The translations under genes and the position numbers were made by a program. The notes beneath the pieces are model-generated. The model searched no databases and was not told where the DNA came from. It saw only the letters and a program-made list of their open reading frames with translations. DNA of 56,288 nt from a virus: the IMG/VR virus record IMGVR_UViG_3300048030_000578, positions 1 through 56,288 of that record; one strand, given 5' to 3'. Positions 1 to 8,497 of the stretch are shown in pieces (the first letter of the stretch is position 1; each line of letters opens with the position of its first letter).

Positions 1-1
1 C

Positions 2-664
2 ACCTGTCTTTTTGGTAATAGAGCTATATCTTATCGCAAATATGCTTTAGGTTCAATAAGGAATGCTAGATTCGTTTATGATTTCATGCCTGACTGGAAG
101 TTTAGGATGTATTACGATAATACAGCTCCAAAAGATATTATTAGTCGTTTAAAATTAATGCAAAACACTGAGCTTATAGAAATGCCAACCTCTAAAGGTA
201 GAGAAGGTTGTTTTTGGAGGTTTTTAGCTTTTGATGATGCAGATGTAACAGTTTGCAGGGATCTAGATTTCCCAATGCAGGAAAACGATATTTTTTGTAT
301 TAACGACTGGATGAAAAAAGATTATATGTCAGAATGTATATGGTTTGCTCACGATAGATTAGCTTTATACAATAAAAAAGAACCTAGATATTATATGGCT
401 GGTTGTATATCGTCAAAAAAACCTCCTTTCTCAACGTCAGAACTTATAAATGAGTACGAAGGGGATAAAACAATATACGGCGCGGATGAGTTTTTTTTAA
501 CTAATCATTTTGTACCCAAAATACTTAAGTATACTAAAAAAATTCTGATACATTCAGAACCTCAGCCTGGCTATATACCAATCGGGAAAACCAAAGAGCA
601 TATAGAACTTTTCCCTGAAACAGAAGACTATATATACTTAGATAATAATTGGATAGAAATGTAA
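2..664 (+). CDS. Glycosyltransferase-like protein, 5'-partial
   Basis: The frame is open from base 2 with no stop before the first ATG at 86. The extra upstream residues (about 28, including LFGN, KYALGSIRNA and FVYDFMPDWKFRMYYD) fit the usual N-terminal pattern of this glycosyltransferase-like family, where a '..FG...Y..G...NA.......PGW..R.Y.D' stretch precedes the sugar-nucleotide-binding core. The gene therefore most likely starts outside the window and 86 is an internal Met. Downstream, 'FWRFLAFDDADVTVCRDLDF' contains the R-D-x-D signature that takes the DxD metal/nucleotide-binding position in this family. The product probably transfers a sugar to a glycan or protein; donor and acceptor cannot be read from the sequence. 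It is the first gene of a same-strand run of glycan genes, and only one base separates its stop from the next ATG. Confidence 0.72.
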   Translation, partial: TCLFGNRAISYRKYALGSIRNARFVYDFMPDWKFRMYYDNTAPKDIISRLKLMQNTELIEMPTSKGREGCFWRFLAFDDADVTVCRDLDFPMQENDIFCINDWMKKDYMSECIWFAHDRLALYNKKEPRYYMAGCISSKKPPFSTSELINEYEGDKTIYGADEFFLTNHFVPKILKYTKKILIHSEPQPGYIPIGKTKEHIELFPETEDYIYLDNNWIEM

Positions 665-665
665 A

Positions 666-1280
666 ATGGATAAAAATCAAATAAGAAGTCATTTTGAAAA
701 TATTTACGATAGAAGAGCATGGGGTCGACATGGAAATACATTGTCAGGAAGAGGTTCTAGTCATGCATTTACTAATAATGACTCTAAATTTATATCAAAA
801 ATAATCTCAGAGAAAAAAATAAAATCCATAGTTGATGTCTGTGGAGATTTTGCATGGCAACATAAATTTTTAGAAAAATATAAAGGGCATTACTTAGGGG
901 TAGATGTATGTAAATTTTGTCTAAATATTATACCTAATTCTATGAAATCAACTAACATAACATTTCAACAATTAGACATATGCCACGATAATATACCTCG
1001 TTCTGATTTATTTATATGCAGAGATGTATTAATCCACTTAGATCACGACGATATATTAAAATTTTTCAACTTACTTAAAAAAAGTAAAACAAAATGGTTA
1101 ATAGTTACGAGCTTTAATCTTCCGAACCAACATTTAAAATCAAAACATGAAAATGCGTGCAAACACAACTTAAACCTAGAACCTTATAACTTAAACTTTG
1201 AATATCAATTTTATGGCAACAAAGAGATAGGGGGTTACGAAAAAAAATATTTAGGATTAACTTTAGTTTCAGATATTTGA
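666..1280 (+). CDS. Class I SAM-dependent methyltransferase
   Basis: This 204-residue protein has a Rossmann-type methyltransferase core. Motif I is seen as IVDVCGDFAWQHKFL (about residues 55-69), the acidic end of strand beta2 as YLGVDVCKF, and the motif IV region as DLFICRDVLIHLDHDD (about 116-131). The R-D-V-L-x-H-L pattern is typical of small-molecule and sugar methyltransferases found in polysaccharide loci. Motif I is G-D-F rather than the usual G-x-G, a common variation in this subgroup. It starts one base after the upstream glycosyltransferase and ends one base before the next gene, so it is surely cotranscribed. An O- or N-methyl transfer to a sugar is the likely role; the substrate is unknown. 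Confidence 0.7.
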   Translation: MDKNQIRSHFENIYDRRAWGRHGNTLSGRGSSHAFTNNDSKFISKIISEKKIKSIVDVCGDFAWQHKFLEKYKGHYLGVDVCKFCLNIIPNSMKSTNITFQQLDICHDNIPRSDLFICRDVLIHLDHDDILKFFNLLKKSKTKWLIVTSFNLPNQHLKSKHENACKHNLNLEPYNLNFEYQFYGNKEIGGYEKKYLGLTLVSDI

Positions 1281-1281
1281 C

Positions 1282-2658
1282 ATGATTAAATTAATTATAT
1301 TTGATCTAGACGGAGTATTAGTTGAGTCGCGCGAATTACATTTCATTGCTCTGAACAAAGCTCTCGCTGAAATAGGTGATCAATATACAATTAGCAAAGA
1401 AGAGCATCTTTGTAAGTATGACGCATTAACAACAACTCAAAAATTAAAAAAGTTAACCGCCGAAAAAAATCTTCCAGAAAAATACCACAACAGGGTATGG
1501 GAACTCAAACAACAAAAAACTCTACAAGAAATAGATGAATATAAACCCGACTACAGAATAATAGATATTCTTAAAAAATTAAAATCACAAAACTACAAAA
1601 TTGCATGCGCAACAAATTCAATAAGAGAGACCTCAAAATTAATGTTAATAAGAAAAGGTTTTTTTGATTACATAGATTTTTTATATTCTAATGAAGATGT
1701 AAACAACCCAAAACCTAATGCCGAGATTTACATGAGATGCATGTTGAAGTGCGGAGTTAATCCAGATGAAACAGTAATAATTGAAGATTCTCATATAGGC
1801 AGGAAAGGCGCAATAAGGAGCGGAGGTTATTTATGCGCTGTTAAAAACTCTAAAGACTTGACATTTACCAAACTAAATTATATTATAGTTAGCGCAGAAC
1901 AGCGATCTAAAATTTCACCAAAATGGCAAGGAGATAAAATGAACGTACTAATACCAATGGCAGGAGCTGGCTCAAGATTCGAGCAGGCAGGATACACCTT
2001 TCCCAAACCTCTTATTGATGTTAATGGAAAACCTATGATTCAAAGAGTTGTTGAAAACTTAAATATAGATGCAAGGCATATATTCATTGTACAAAAATCT
2101 CATTACGAAAAATATTCATTGCGACACACTTTAAATTTAATATCCCCAAATTGCGAAATAGTACAAGTGGAGGGTATGACAGAAGGCGCTGCATGTACAA
2201 CTTTACTAGCAAAAGAATTCATAGATAATAATGAACCGCTTGTTCTTGCAAATTCAGATCAATATGTAAAATGGGATAGTAATCAATTTATGTACTCATC
2301 TATGGCTGATGATATAGATGGATCTATACTAACATTTCATTCCACTCACCCAAAATGGAGTTATGCAAAATTAAATGAAGATGGATTTGTCACAGAGGTT
2401 GCAGAAAAGAAACCTATTAGCGAACACGCAACAGTAGGAATTTATTTTTTTAAAAAGGGTGCAGATTATATTAGATGCGCAGAAAGTATGATTAAGAAAA
2501 ATATTAGAGTCAATAATGAATTTTATGTATGCCCCGTTTACAACGAAGCCTTACTTGAAGGTGCTAGAGTAAAAACATTTCATATTGATAAAATGTGGGG
2601 ATTAGGCACTCCAGAAGATTTAGATACATTTTTAAAACATGATATTAGTATCTCATAG
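1282..2658 (+). CDS. Bifunctional HAD-family phosphatase / sugar-phosphate nucleotidyltransferase
   Basis: Two enzymes are joined in one 458-residue chain. Residues 1 to about 205 are a HAD hydrolase: motif I IIFDLDGVLVES (nucleophile D8, general acid D10), motif II around CATNS (about 110-114), motif III Lys in NNPKPNAEIY, and acidic motif IV in IIEDSHIGRKGA (about 165-176). Residues 220-458 are a nucleotidyltransferase: MNVLIPMAGAGSRF (G-rich NTP-binding loop), FPKPLIDVNGKPMI, and the metal-binding NSDQYVKWD. Such fusions make an activated sugar or polyol (NDP-sugar) and remove a phosphate in the same pathway. A strong ribosome binding site (AAGGAG at 1928-1933, 5 nt before ATG 1939-1941) sits exactly at the domain boundary, so the nucleotidyltransferase may also be made alone. 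The 3' end overlaps the next gene by 20 nt. Confidence 0.8.
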   Translation: MIKLIIFDLDGVLVESRELHFIALNKALAEIGDQYTISKEEHLCKYDALTTTQKLKKLTAEKNLPEKYHNRVWELKQQKTLQEIDEYKPDYRIIDILKKLKSQNYKIACATNSIRETSKLMLIRKGFFDYIDFLYSNEDVNNPKPNAEIYMRCMLKCGVNPDETVIIEDSHIGRKGAIRSGGYLCAVKNSKDLTFTKLNYIIVSAEQRSKISPKWQGDKMNVLIPMAGAGSRFEQAGYTFPKPLIDVNGKPMIQRVVENLNIDARHIFIVQKSHYEKYSLRHTLNLISPNCEIVQVEGMTEGAACTTLLAKEFIDNNEPLVLANSDQYVKWDSNQFMYSSMADDIDGSILTFHSTHPKWSYAKLNEDGFVTEVAEKKPISEHATVGIYFFKKGADYIRCAESMIKKNIRVNNEFYVCPVYNEALLEGARVKTFHIDKMWGLGTPEDLDTFLKHDISIS

Positions 2659-3061
2659 AGGAAATATTTCTGGGCCAATCCCAGAAAGAGAGAATCATCC
2701 GGACTATATAAAAGAAGCTCTTTCTAAAGGTTACGATGTAGAGGTAGATATATGGGGGGATAAAGAATTATGGCTTGGTCATGACAAACCTCAATATAAA
2801 TGCTCTGTTAGTTTCCTTATTAATAATTATCAAAAATTATGGATTCATTGCAAAAACTTAATGGCTATAGATATATTATCTGAGTTTAAAGTTTTGAATT
2901 ATTTTTGGCATCAAAATGACGACCACACACTAACTTCTAAAAATTTTATATGGACTTACCCGGGAAAACATGTCTGTAATAAAAGTATTTTAGTAGTAGA
3001 TGACGCTAGAGAATATGCAGGTCCGATTTGTTTTGGTTTGTGTTCTGATTATTTAAAGTGA
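2639..3061 (+). CDS. Glycerophosphodiester phosphodiesterase-like (GDPD/PLC-fold) protein
   Basis: A 140-residue protein with the catalytic pattern of the GDPD TIM-barrel family: HRG at residues 6-8, ENHP at 18-21, the acidic pair E35-x-D37 in YDVEVDIW, and H48 in LWLGHD. These match the HRG / ExD / HD active-site residues that bind metal and perform acid-base catalysis. It is much shorter than typical GDPD enzymes (about 250 residues), so it is a minimal version. It probably acts on a phosphodiester or related bond in a glycan or phosphoglycerol compound, in line with its position between a nucleotidyltransferase and a WavE-like transferase. It overlaps the upstream gene by 20 nt and the next by 4 nt (GTGA), indicating translational coupling. 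Confidence 0.6.
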   Translation: MILVSHRGNISGPIPERENHPDYIKEALSKGYDVEVDIWGDKELWLGHDKPQYKCSVSFLINNYQKLWIHCKNLMAIDILSEFKVLNYFWHQNDDHTLTSKNFIWTYPGKHVCNKSILVVDDAREYAGPICFGLCSDYLK

Positions 3062-3939
3062 AATTATCTGATGACCATTTTTTAAATTACTTAAGCCATA
3101 ACGAACATTTATCGTTAGAGCAAAGAATACGTTATAAATTTTTAAAAAACTACCTTCGGTCAATGGAGGAGTTTACAGACACCTTTTCTATTATAATACA
3201 AGGGCCTTTAAATGAACGATCAATTAATACTATTCCAGAATATTTAAACTATGGCGAAGTCATAGTTAGCTGCTGGGAAACGGATGATCTTTCCAAGCTT
3301 GAAAAATACAAAGATAAAATAAAACTAGTAATAAATAAATATTCCAATATAAATATAAAAAAAAGAAAAACAGGCAGTCAGGCTCCTTGGGTTTATCAAA
3401 ATTATACTACATTAAATGGAATAAAAGCTGCGTCTAAATACTTTTGTATTAAAGTTCGCTCGGACGAAAGCTATCCAGTCTTAGATCCATTTTTAAATAA
3501 GCTAAGAGATAATAGAGATACTAAAAATAGCGAAACAGGCTTATACAATCACTATAAAATAGTTACATCTAATATTTATTTTAGATATGATTGGCAAAAT
3601 AAATTTCATCCATCAGACCATATTATAGGAGGAATAAAATCCAGGATGCTTGAATCTTTCAAACTTTCCACAGCGTATTGCCAACAAGAATTAACTAGAT
3701 TCCCTGAGCAACTTATTTGCAAAGCGATCATTAATAGTTATTGGGATCCTTATCTAAAAAAACAAGAATCAGCAACGGATAATAAATCTATAGAGTTAAT
3801 GAAAAAACACTTCGATATAGTTAGAATAAAAAATTTACCTAAACATATATGGACCTCTAGCTATAGGAAATATGATGAGTTATACAGCGAAGAAGATTGG
3901 TGTCATGATATAAATTCTATAGACATAAATACTAGGTGA
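3058..3939 (+). CDS. WavE-like lipopolysaccharide-synthesis glycosyltransferase
   Basis: This 293-residue protein carries FSIIIQGPLNE (about residues 43-53), VIVSCWETDD and CIKVRSDESYP (about 130-140), the characteristic pattern of the WavE lipopolysaccharide-synthesis family. HPSDHIIGG (about 184-192) is also typical. The start used is GTG at 3058, overlapping the upstream TGA as GTGA; there is no better ATG near it. The family is linked to LPS outer-core and capsule assembly in Gram-negative bacteria, and the chemistry is presumed glycosyl transfer. In a phage it may alter the host receptor or decorate virion components. About 45 non-coding bases containing a promoter follow it, so it is probably the last gene of the first glycan operon. 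Confidence 0.62.
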   Translation: MKLSDDHFLNYLSHNEHLSLEQRIRYKFLKNYLRSMEEFTDTFSIIIQGPLNERSINTIPEYLNYGEVIVSCWETDDLSKLEKYKDKIKLVINKYSNINIKKRKTGSQAPWVYQNYTTLNGIKAASKYFCIKVRSDESYPVLDPFLNKLRDNRDTKNSETGLYNHYKIVTSNIYFRYDWQNKFHPSDHIIGGIKSRMLESFKLSTAYCQQELTRFPEQLICKAIINSYWDPYLKKQESATDNKSIELMKKHFDIVRIKNLPKHIWTSSYRKYDELYSEEDWCHDINSIDINTR

Positions 3940-3948
3940 AATAAATAC

Positions 3949-3976
3949 TAGACAAAAATAATTCATGATATATAAT
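3949..3976 (+). promoter_or_regulatory. Predicted sigma70-type promoter for the 3,985 gene
   Basis: TAGACA (3949-3954) and TATAAT (3971-3976) are separated by 16 bp. The -10 box ends 8 nt before the ATG at 3985, so the transcript would be leaderless or have only one or two untranslated bases. There is no ribosome binding site in the gap. It has the same layout as the promoters at 50,805, 52,484 and 53,886. Confidence 0.65.
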
Positions 3977-3984
3977 CTTTTATC

Positions 3985-4554
3985 ATGAGCATTTCACTTT
4001 ATAAACCAAACAGTAAAAACACAGGATGCGCCTTTAATTTCAAAATTGGCGTAAACAAAGTAAAAGAGCCGGTAATTTACGCTAGCGCAATTCAACAATA
4101 CAGCTGGGACGATAGAAAAAAAACCGGCAACTTCTCTGGAAACGGTAGTGATCCAGATAAAAGAATTAACCTTAAATTTACAGAATTTGAAATCGGCGGA
4201 ATAATTAGTTCTTTTAAGAATAGAAATGAGTTTTCTACATTTCACGCGTTTGAAGAAAACAAAACATCAATTAAATGTACTCCCTGGGATAAAAAAACTA
4301 AAGTCAAACAAGGAGATAAAGAGGAGTGGATAGTAATCCCGGCATTTGGAATTAATGTTACCAGAAACGGGAATCAGACTTTCAGGATACCATTAGAGCC
4401 TGGAGAAGTAGAAAACCTTCTTGAATTTTTCTCTTTTTACCTTTCTGAACTATATAAACACAGAAGAAGAGAAGAGATTAAAAGACTAAAAGAATCCAAG
4501 GGTGGAGGTAATCAAAATCAATCATCAGAAGATAGCGAACAAGCGCCTTTTTAA
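3985..4554 (+). CDS. Putative single-stranded DNA-binding-like protein with acidic C-terminal tail
   Basis: I do not recognise the family with certainty. The 189-residue protein has a predicted beta-rich body (stretches such as PVIYASAIQQYSW, INLKFTEFEIGGII and SIKCTPW) and a helix near residues 135-165 containing FRIPLEPGEVENLLEFFSFYL. This recalls PC4/Whirly-type ssDNA-binding folds. The C-terminus is a low-complexity linker ending SSEDSEQAPF, an acidic tail closed by hydrophobic residues as in bacterial SSB proteins, where the tail recruits partner proteins. It has its own strong promoter and overlaps the next gene by one base (TAATG). The later Rad52/Sak-like candidate at 7,608 would be a natural partner. 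The role is inferred from overall pattern and tail only. Confidence 0.4.
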   Translation: MSISLYKPNSKNTGCAFNFKIGVNKVKEPVIYASAIQQYSWDDRKKTGNFSGNGSDPDKRINLKFTEFEIGGIISSFKNRNEFSTFHAFEENKTSIKCTPWDKKTKVKQGDKEEWIVIPAFGINVTRNGNQTFRIPLEPGEVENLLEFFSFYLSELYKHRRREEIKRLKESKGGGNQNQSSEDSEQAPF

Positions 4555-6461
4555 TGAAGAGGAAAAAGGTATTAATTCATAGTAATCACTGTAAAGCTTA
4601 TACAGGCTTTGGAAAAAATACTAAAAATATATTACTACATTTACATAAAACAGGTAAGTATGATTTAGTTGAGTTCTCTAATGGAATGAGATGGGGAGAT
4701 CCTTCCTTAAAACTATTACCATGGAAAACCGAAGGTTCTCTACCGAGTGACCCAGTCACTTTACAGAAAATGAATCAAGATCAAGCTCTAGCTAGAAATG
4801 CTGGTTATGGAGGTCAAACTATTGATAAAATCATAGAAAGGGAAAAGCCTGATGCTTACATAGGCATTGAAGACATATGGGCTTTCTCTGGATATACCGA
4901 TAAAAAATGGTGGAATAATATAAACTGTATGATATGGACTACTTTAGACAGTTTACCTATATTACCCGAAGCGGTCAAGAATGCTAACAAAATAAAAAAC
5001 TATTACACCTGGTCATCTTTTGCATCTAAAGAATTAAATAGATTAGGACACAAACATGTAGACACATTACATGGAGCTATAGACACCACTAATTTTTTCA
5101 AATTTAAAAGCGATGAAAAACTTAAATTAAGATCAAGACTTAAAATAGATAAAGATGATTTTATTATTGGATTTGTTTTTAGAAATCAGTTAAGGAAAAG
5201 CGTTCCAAATTTACTAGAGGGTTACAAAATATTTTGCGAAAAAAATCCAGAATGTTCGGCTAAATTATTATTACATACTCATTGGAAGGAAGGTTGGGAT
5301 ATACCTAGATTGATAAAAGAAAAGGGTATAAACCCTAAAAACGTTTTAACAACATATGTTTGTGCGCATTGCAAAAATTTTGAAATCAAACCTTACGAAG
5401 AAGAAAAGAAAGATTGCGGTTTATGTGGTGCAGAGAAAACCCAAGTAACCCCAAACACTAGGCTTGGAGTTACTGAAGAACAGCTTAATGAGATTTACAA
5501 CCTGATGAATGTTTATTGTCATCCTTTTACCAGCGGAGGTCAAGAAATACCCATACAGGAGGCGAAACTTGTAGAGCTTGTAACTTTAGTAACTAATTAT
5601 AGTTGTGGTGAAGATTGCTGCACAGAGGATAGTGCTGGACTGCCTCTTAGTTGGTCAGAATATAGAGAGCCAGGCACTCAGTTTATCAAGGCTAGTACAA
5701 ATCCAGAAAGTATCGCAAGTCAGTTAAAAAAAGTTTACAGCATGAAAGACTCTAAACTCAAACTTCTAGGTGAACAAGCTCGCGACTTTGTAATAAAAAA
5801 CTATAGTATAGAGGCTATAGGTAAAAAATTAGAATCTATCATAGATAACATGCCTGAAGTAAATTGGGATTATGATTTTAAACCTATTGAAAAAAACCCA
5901 AACTATATTCCACCTGAAATAAAAAACGACGACGACTTTATAAAAGATATATATAAAAATATATTACAATTAGACGTAAACGAATCAGATGATGGATTTA
6001 AACACTGGAAGAATAGACTATCCACCGATATGGATAGAGACGGAGTATTACAACATTTTCAACAAGTAGCTAAAAAAGAAAACAAAAAGCAGGAAAAAAT
6101 AGATTTTACTGATATTTTAGATAAAGAAGACGAAGGAAATAGAATTTTATTTTCAATGCCTCAAAGTATAGGAGATATCTACATGTCTACATCTTTATTA
6201 AAAAATATAAAAGAACTATACCCAAACTATAATATTTATTATGCAACAAAGCCTGAATACTTTGAAATATTAGACGGAAACCCTTATATTCATAAAGTAA
6301 TTCCTTACAGTAAATCTTTAGATAGCTTACCAGCTATGGAAGGACAAGGCAACCATAAAGGTTTTTTTGAGATAGCTTTTCTTCCTTTTATTGGAACTCA
6401 AAAAATGTTAAATTACATTCACAATGGAAAAGATAAAATACAATTCGAATTATGCACTTAA
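4554..6461 (+). CDS. Multidomain glycosyltransferase: GT-B (GT4-like) + DUF4214-like + N-terminal half of a GT9-like domain
   Basis: The 635-residue protein has at least three parts. Residues 1 to about 430 are a GT-B glycosyltransferase, with HCKAYTGFGKN near the N-terminus and the donor-site region FTSGGQEIPIQEAKLVEL (about 325-342). It carries a zinc-binding insert, C270-x2-C273 and C288-x2-C291. Residues about 461-512 (DDDFIKDIYKNILQL ... GFKHWKNRL) resemble the DUF4214 module found in glycan-linked and secreted proteins. Residues about 530-635 (ILFSMPQSIGDIYMSTSL, then YYATKPEYFEILDGNPYIHKV) look like the acceptor-side domain of a GT9 heptosyltransferase. That domain stops abruptly here and its missing half is encoded by the next ORF, which overlaps by 10 nt. 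Translation begins at ATG overlapping the previous stop (TAATG). Confidence 0.72.
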   Translation: MKRKKVLIHSNHCKAYTGFGKNTKNILLHLHKTGKYDLVEFSNGMRWGDPSLKLLPWKTEGSLPSDPVTLQKMNQDQALARNAGYGGQTIDKIIEREKPDAYIGIEDIWAFSGYTDKKWWNNINCMIWTTLDSLPILPEAVKNANKIKNYYTWSSFASKELNRLGHKHVDTLHGAIDTTNFFKFKSDEKLKLRSRLKIDKDDFIIGFVFRNQLRKSVPNLLEGYKIFCEKNPECSAKLLLHTHWKEGWDIPRLIKEKGINPKNVLTTYVCAHCKNFEIKPYEEEKKDCGLCGAEKTQVTPNTRLGVTEEQLNEIYNLMNVYCHPFTSGGQEIPIQEAKLVELVTLVTNYSCGEDCCTEDSAGLPLSWSEYREPGTQFIKASTNPESIASQLKKVYSMKDSKLKLLGEQARDFVIKNYSIEAIGKKLESIIDNMPEVNWDYDFKPIEKNPNYIPPEIKNDDDFIKDIYKNILQLDVNESDDGFKHWKNRLSTDMDRDGVLQHFQQVAKKENKKQEKIDFTDILDKEDEGNRILFSMPQSIGDIYMSTSLLKNIKELYPNYNIYYATKPEYFEILDGNPYIHKVIPYSKSLDSLPAMEGQGNHKGFFEIAFLPFIGTQKMLNYIHNGKDKIQFELCT

Positions 6462-7606
6462 TAGAACAATATGCACTTTCATGTGGGGTTAAAATAGATA
6501 AACCCTTTATCGAAACTTCTTTTTTCCCTTCCCCATTTAATAAATATATTACAATTCATGCTAGTAGCGGAATGGATTCGAAAAATTACGACTACTATAA
6601 TGATGTAATAGAAATGATATTACCCTTTTTACAAAAAGAAGATATACATTTGGTACAGATAGGGGGGAAAGACGATATAAAATTGAATCACTGCGAGCAT
6701 TTAAATGGAGCGACAACAATAAGACAAACAGCTTACATAATAGAAAAAAGCTTATTACATTTTGGCAACGATTCATTTTCTACTCACGTAGCGTCTGGTT
6801 TTAATAAAAAAATAGTTTCGCTATACAGCATATTATATAAAGAATGTTGTGGGCCTTATTGGGGAGATAAGAAAAATCATATACTACTAGAGTCTCACAG
6901 AAAAGGTTTAAAACCTTCTTTTTCTAATAAAGAATTACCTAAAATGGTAAACTTAATAAAACCAGAAGATATTGCCAGAGGAGTATTGGATTTATTAGAT
7001 ATACCTCATAATTTAAATAATATAGAAACAATTCATATAGGCTCAGAATACCATCTCCCATCTCTATCTGTTATCCCAAACCACGTCATGCCGGCAACAT
7101 TCGCACAAGGTCAACCGATAAACATTTGGGGGCACGAATTTTTTGACGAATCAAATATAGTAGAATGGGCATATAATAGAAAATGTAATATTTTTCTTAA
7201 TCAACCAATGTCGGTAAAATATTTAGATGTTATCAGACATAATATAAATCAAATTAATTATTTCGTAAATAAAGACACGGACCCAAAATACTTTAAAACA
7301 CTAGAGCGAGGTGGAGTTAAATTTAAATTATTATGCGAAAATGAAAACGATTTAAATGAACTAAGATTACATTTTTTCGACTGGGAAATACATGCCCACA
7401 AAAAAACAACAAAAAAAGATCTTGACAATATAGATAAAGTCTGCGATAATACTCGTTATAAAAGTCAAATTAAAGTAATATCAAACGCAAAAATATATAA
7501 TAGTAAAGCTGCATGGAAAGAAAATGAACAAAACAGCGACACAATTATCGACACACCAGAATTCTGGGAACAAATTAAATCATTTAAACTTTACAACGAA
7601 AAATAA
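6452..7606 (+). CDS. GT9 (heptosyltransferase)-like C-terminal half plus an unknown C-terminal domain
   Basis: This 384-residue protein begins where the GT9-like domain of the upstream protein is cut. YITIHASSG (about 32-40), LVQIGG, LLHFGNDSFSTHVASG (about 101-116) and YKECCGPYWGDKKNH (about 129-143) are the donor-binding motifs of GT9 transferases. Residues from about 190 to 384 (starting IHIGSEYHLPS) form a second region I do not recognise. The ATG lies inside the last codons of the upstream ORF (ATGCACTTAA), in the -1 frame relative to it. Either the two proteins form one GT9 unit from two chains, or an ancestral single gene was broken by a frameshift. I see no canonical slippery heptamer at the junction. 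Confidence 0.66.
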   Translation: MHLIEQYALSCGVKIDKPFIETSFFPSPFNKYITIHASSGMDSKNYDYYNDVIEMILPFLQKEDIHLVQIGGKDDIKLNHCEHLNGATTIRQTAYIIEKSLLHFGNDSFSTHVASGFNKKIVSLYSILYKECCGPYWGDKKNHILLESHRKGLKPSFSNKELPKMVNLIKPEDIARGVLDLLDIPHNLNNIETIHIGSEYHLPSLSVIPNHVMPATFAQGQPINIWGHEFFDESNIVEWAYNRKCNIFLNQPMSVKYLDVIRHNINQINYFVNKDTDPKYFKTLERGGVKFKLLCENENDLNELRLHFFDWEIHAHKKTTKKDLDNIDKVCDNTRYKSQIKVISNAKIYNSKAAWKENEQNSDTIIDTPEFWEQIKSFKLYNEK

Positions 7607-7607
7607 T

Positions 7608-8429
7608 ATGTCAACAAAAACAACCGCAGATAATTCAGTTACATACGAATCTCAAGCAACCATAAAATCTTCCAAAAAATCTATCCCCGAAAAATATAAA
7701 AATGGCCCAGGTCGTTTTTGTAGAAATGAATTCGGACTACTAAATGAAGTAGATTATGAATTTGATGAAGATGGTTCGGTAAACTGGAGGTCCATGATTA
7801 AAGATGAACATTTATTTCCTAATAAGTCATGGTTTGATTTACGTAAAAAAGATGTACCGCGAACAATTGATGGGCTAAAAGATCATCAGTTACTCATTAA
7901 GCTTTCAGGAATTAAAGAGCTCGCTAAGCTAAGAGGCTTCTCAGATGTATCTTATGAAGTCGTAAAATGTCAAGCGGACCACGTTGCAGTTATTTGTAGG
8001 GTTACATTTTTACCTAATTATGAAACTGGAGGTAAAGCAGTTACTTTTCAAGACATGGCAAATGCAACGTTAAATAATACAAGTAGTTTTGCAACTAAAT
8101 TTTTAGAGACCATTGCATGTAACCGTGCATTTGTTCGTTGTGTTAGAAATTTTCTCAATGTCCATATTGTAGGTGATGATGAGATAGATAAATCATCCAA
8201 CAATAATAATGCTCAAGTTAATATATCAGCCACATTAACTCCTTATTCAATGATCGAAAACTTAGCTAAGGATAAATTAAATTGCGGAAATTTCGAAGAG
8301 TTTAAAGTAGTACTTCGTGATTGGTGGGCTTCAGGAAAATATAAAAATGATGAAGTCAAAAACTGGAATGATTATTCAGATATTCCTGCAACGCAAGCAA
8401 GAATACTAATGAAAGTCATGAATGAATAA
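7608..8429 (+). CDS. Putative ssDNA-annealing / recombination protein (Rad52/Sak-like)
   Basis: From ATG 7608 the protein has 273 residues; an in-frame ATG at 7524 exists but lies wholly within the upstream gene, so 7608 is preferred. The core (SGIKELAKLRGFSDVSYEVV, then VAVICRVTFLPN, a Met-Ala-Asn stretch, and about 166-183 FLETIACNRAFVRCVRNFL) has the beta-beta-alpha pattern and 'T.A.NRA..R..RN.L' helix seen in Rad52-superfamily phage annealing proteins. The C-terminal third is a short helical region after a poly-Asn linker (SSNNNN). A role in annealing ssDNA during phage recombination is plausible, and an SSB-like protein is encoded nearby. No homology search was possible, so this could be another DNA-binding family. 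Confidence 0.42.
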   Translation: MSTKTTADNSVTYESQATIKSSKKSIPEKYKNGPGRFCRNEFGLLNEVDYEFDEDGSVNWRSMIKDEHLFPNKSWFDLRKKDVPRTIDGLKDHQLLIKLSGIKELAKLRGFSDVSYEVVKCQADHVAVICRVTFLPNYETGGKAVTFQDMANATLNNTSSFATKFLETIACNRAFVRCVRNFLNVHIVGDDEIDKSSNNNNAQVNISATLTPYSMIENLAKDKLNCGNFEEFKVVLRDWWASGKYKNDEVKNWNDYSDIPATQARILMKVMNE

Positions 8430-8441
8430 AATTTAAAAATC

Positions 8442-8497
8442 AAACGCAGTTCACCGTATCATTAAGTTTATTCTTAATTCAGCCTATCATTGCGTTT
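8442..8497. terminator. Long inverted repeat between convergent operons; candidate bidirectional terminator
   Basis: AAACGCA (8442-8448) is the exact inverse of TGCGTTT (8491-8497), and inside it ATTAAG (8461-8466) pairs with CTTAAT (8473-8478). The outer arms are flanked by A-rich and T-rich bases on the two sides, and the site lies exactly where the plus-strand genes meet the minus-strand tail operon. The outer arm overlaps the stop codon of the minus-strand gene. The 42-nt span between the outer arms makes this weaker than a classical hairpin terminator. Confidence 0.4.

Noticed and set aside
6421-6461. Canonical -1 slippery site at the GT9 split
   Set aside because: The A-rich stretch before 6,452 has no X-XXY-YYZ heptamer in the correct frame.
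7524-7607. In-frame ATG at 7,524 as start of the annealing-protein candidate
   Set aside because: It would overlap the upstream gene by more than 80 bp; the ATG at 7,608 is directly after that gene's stop.
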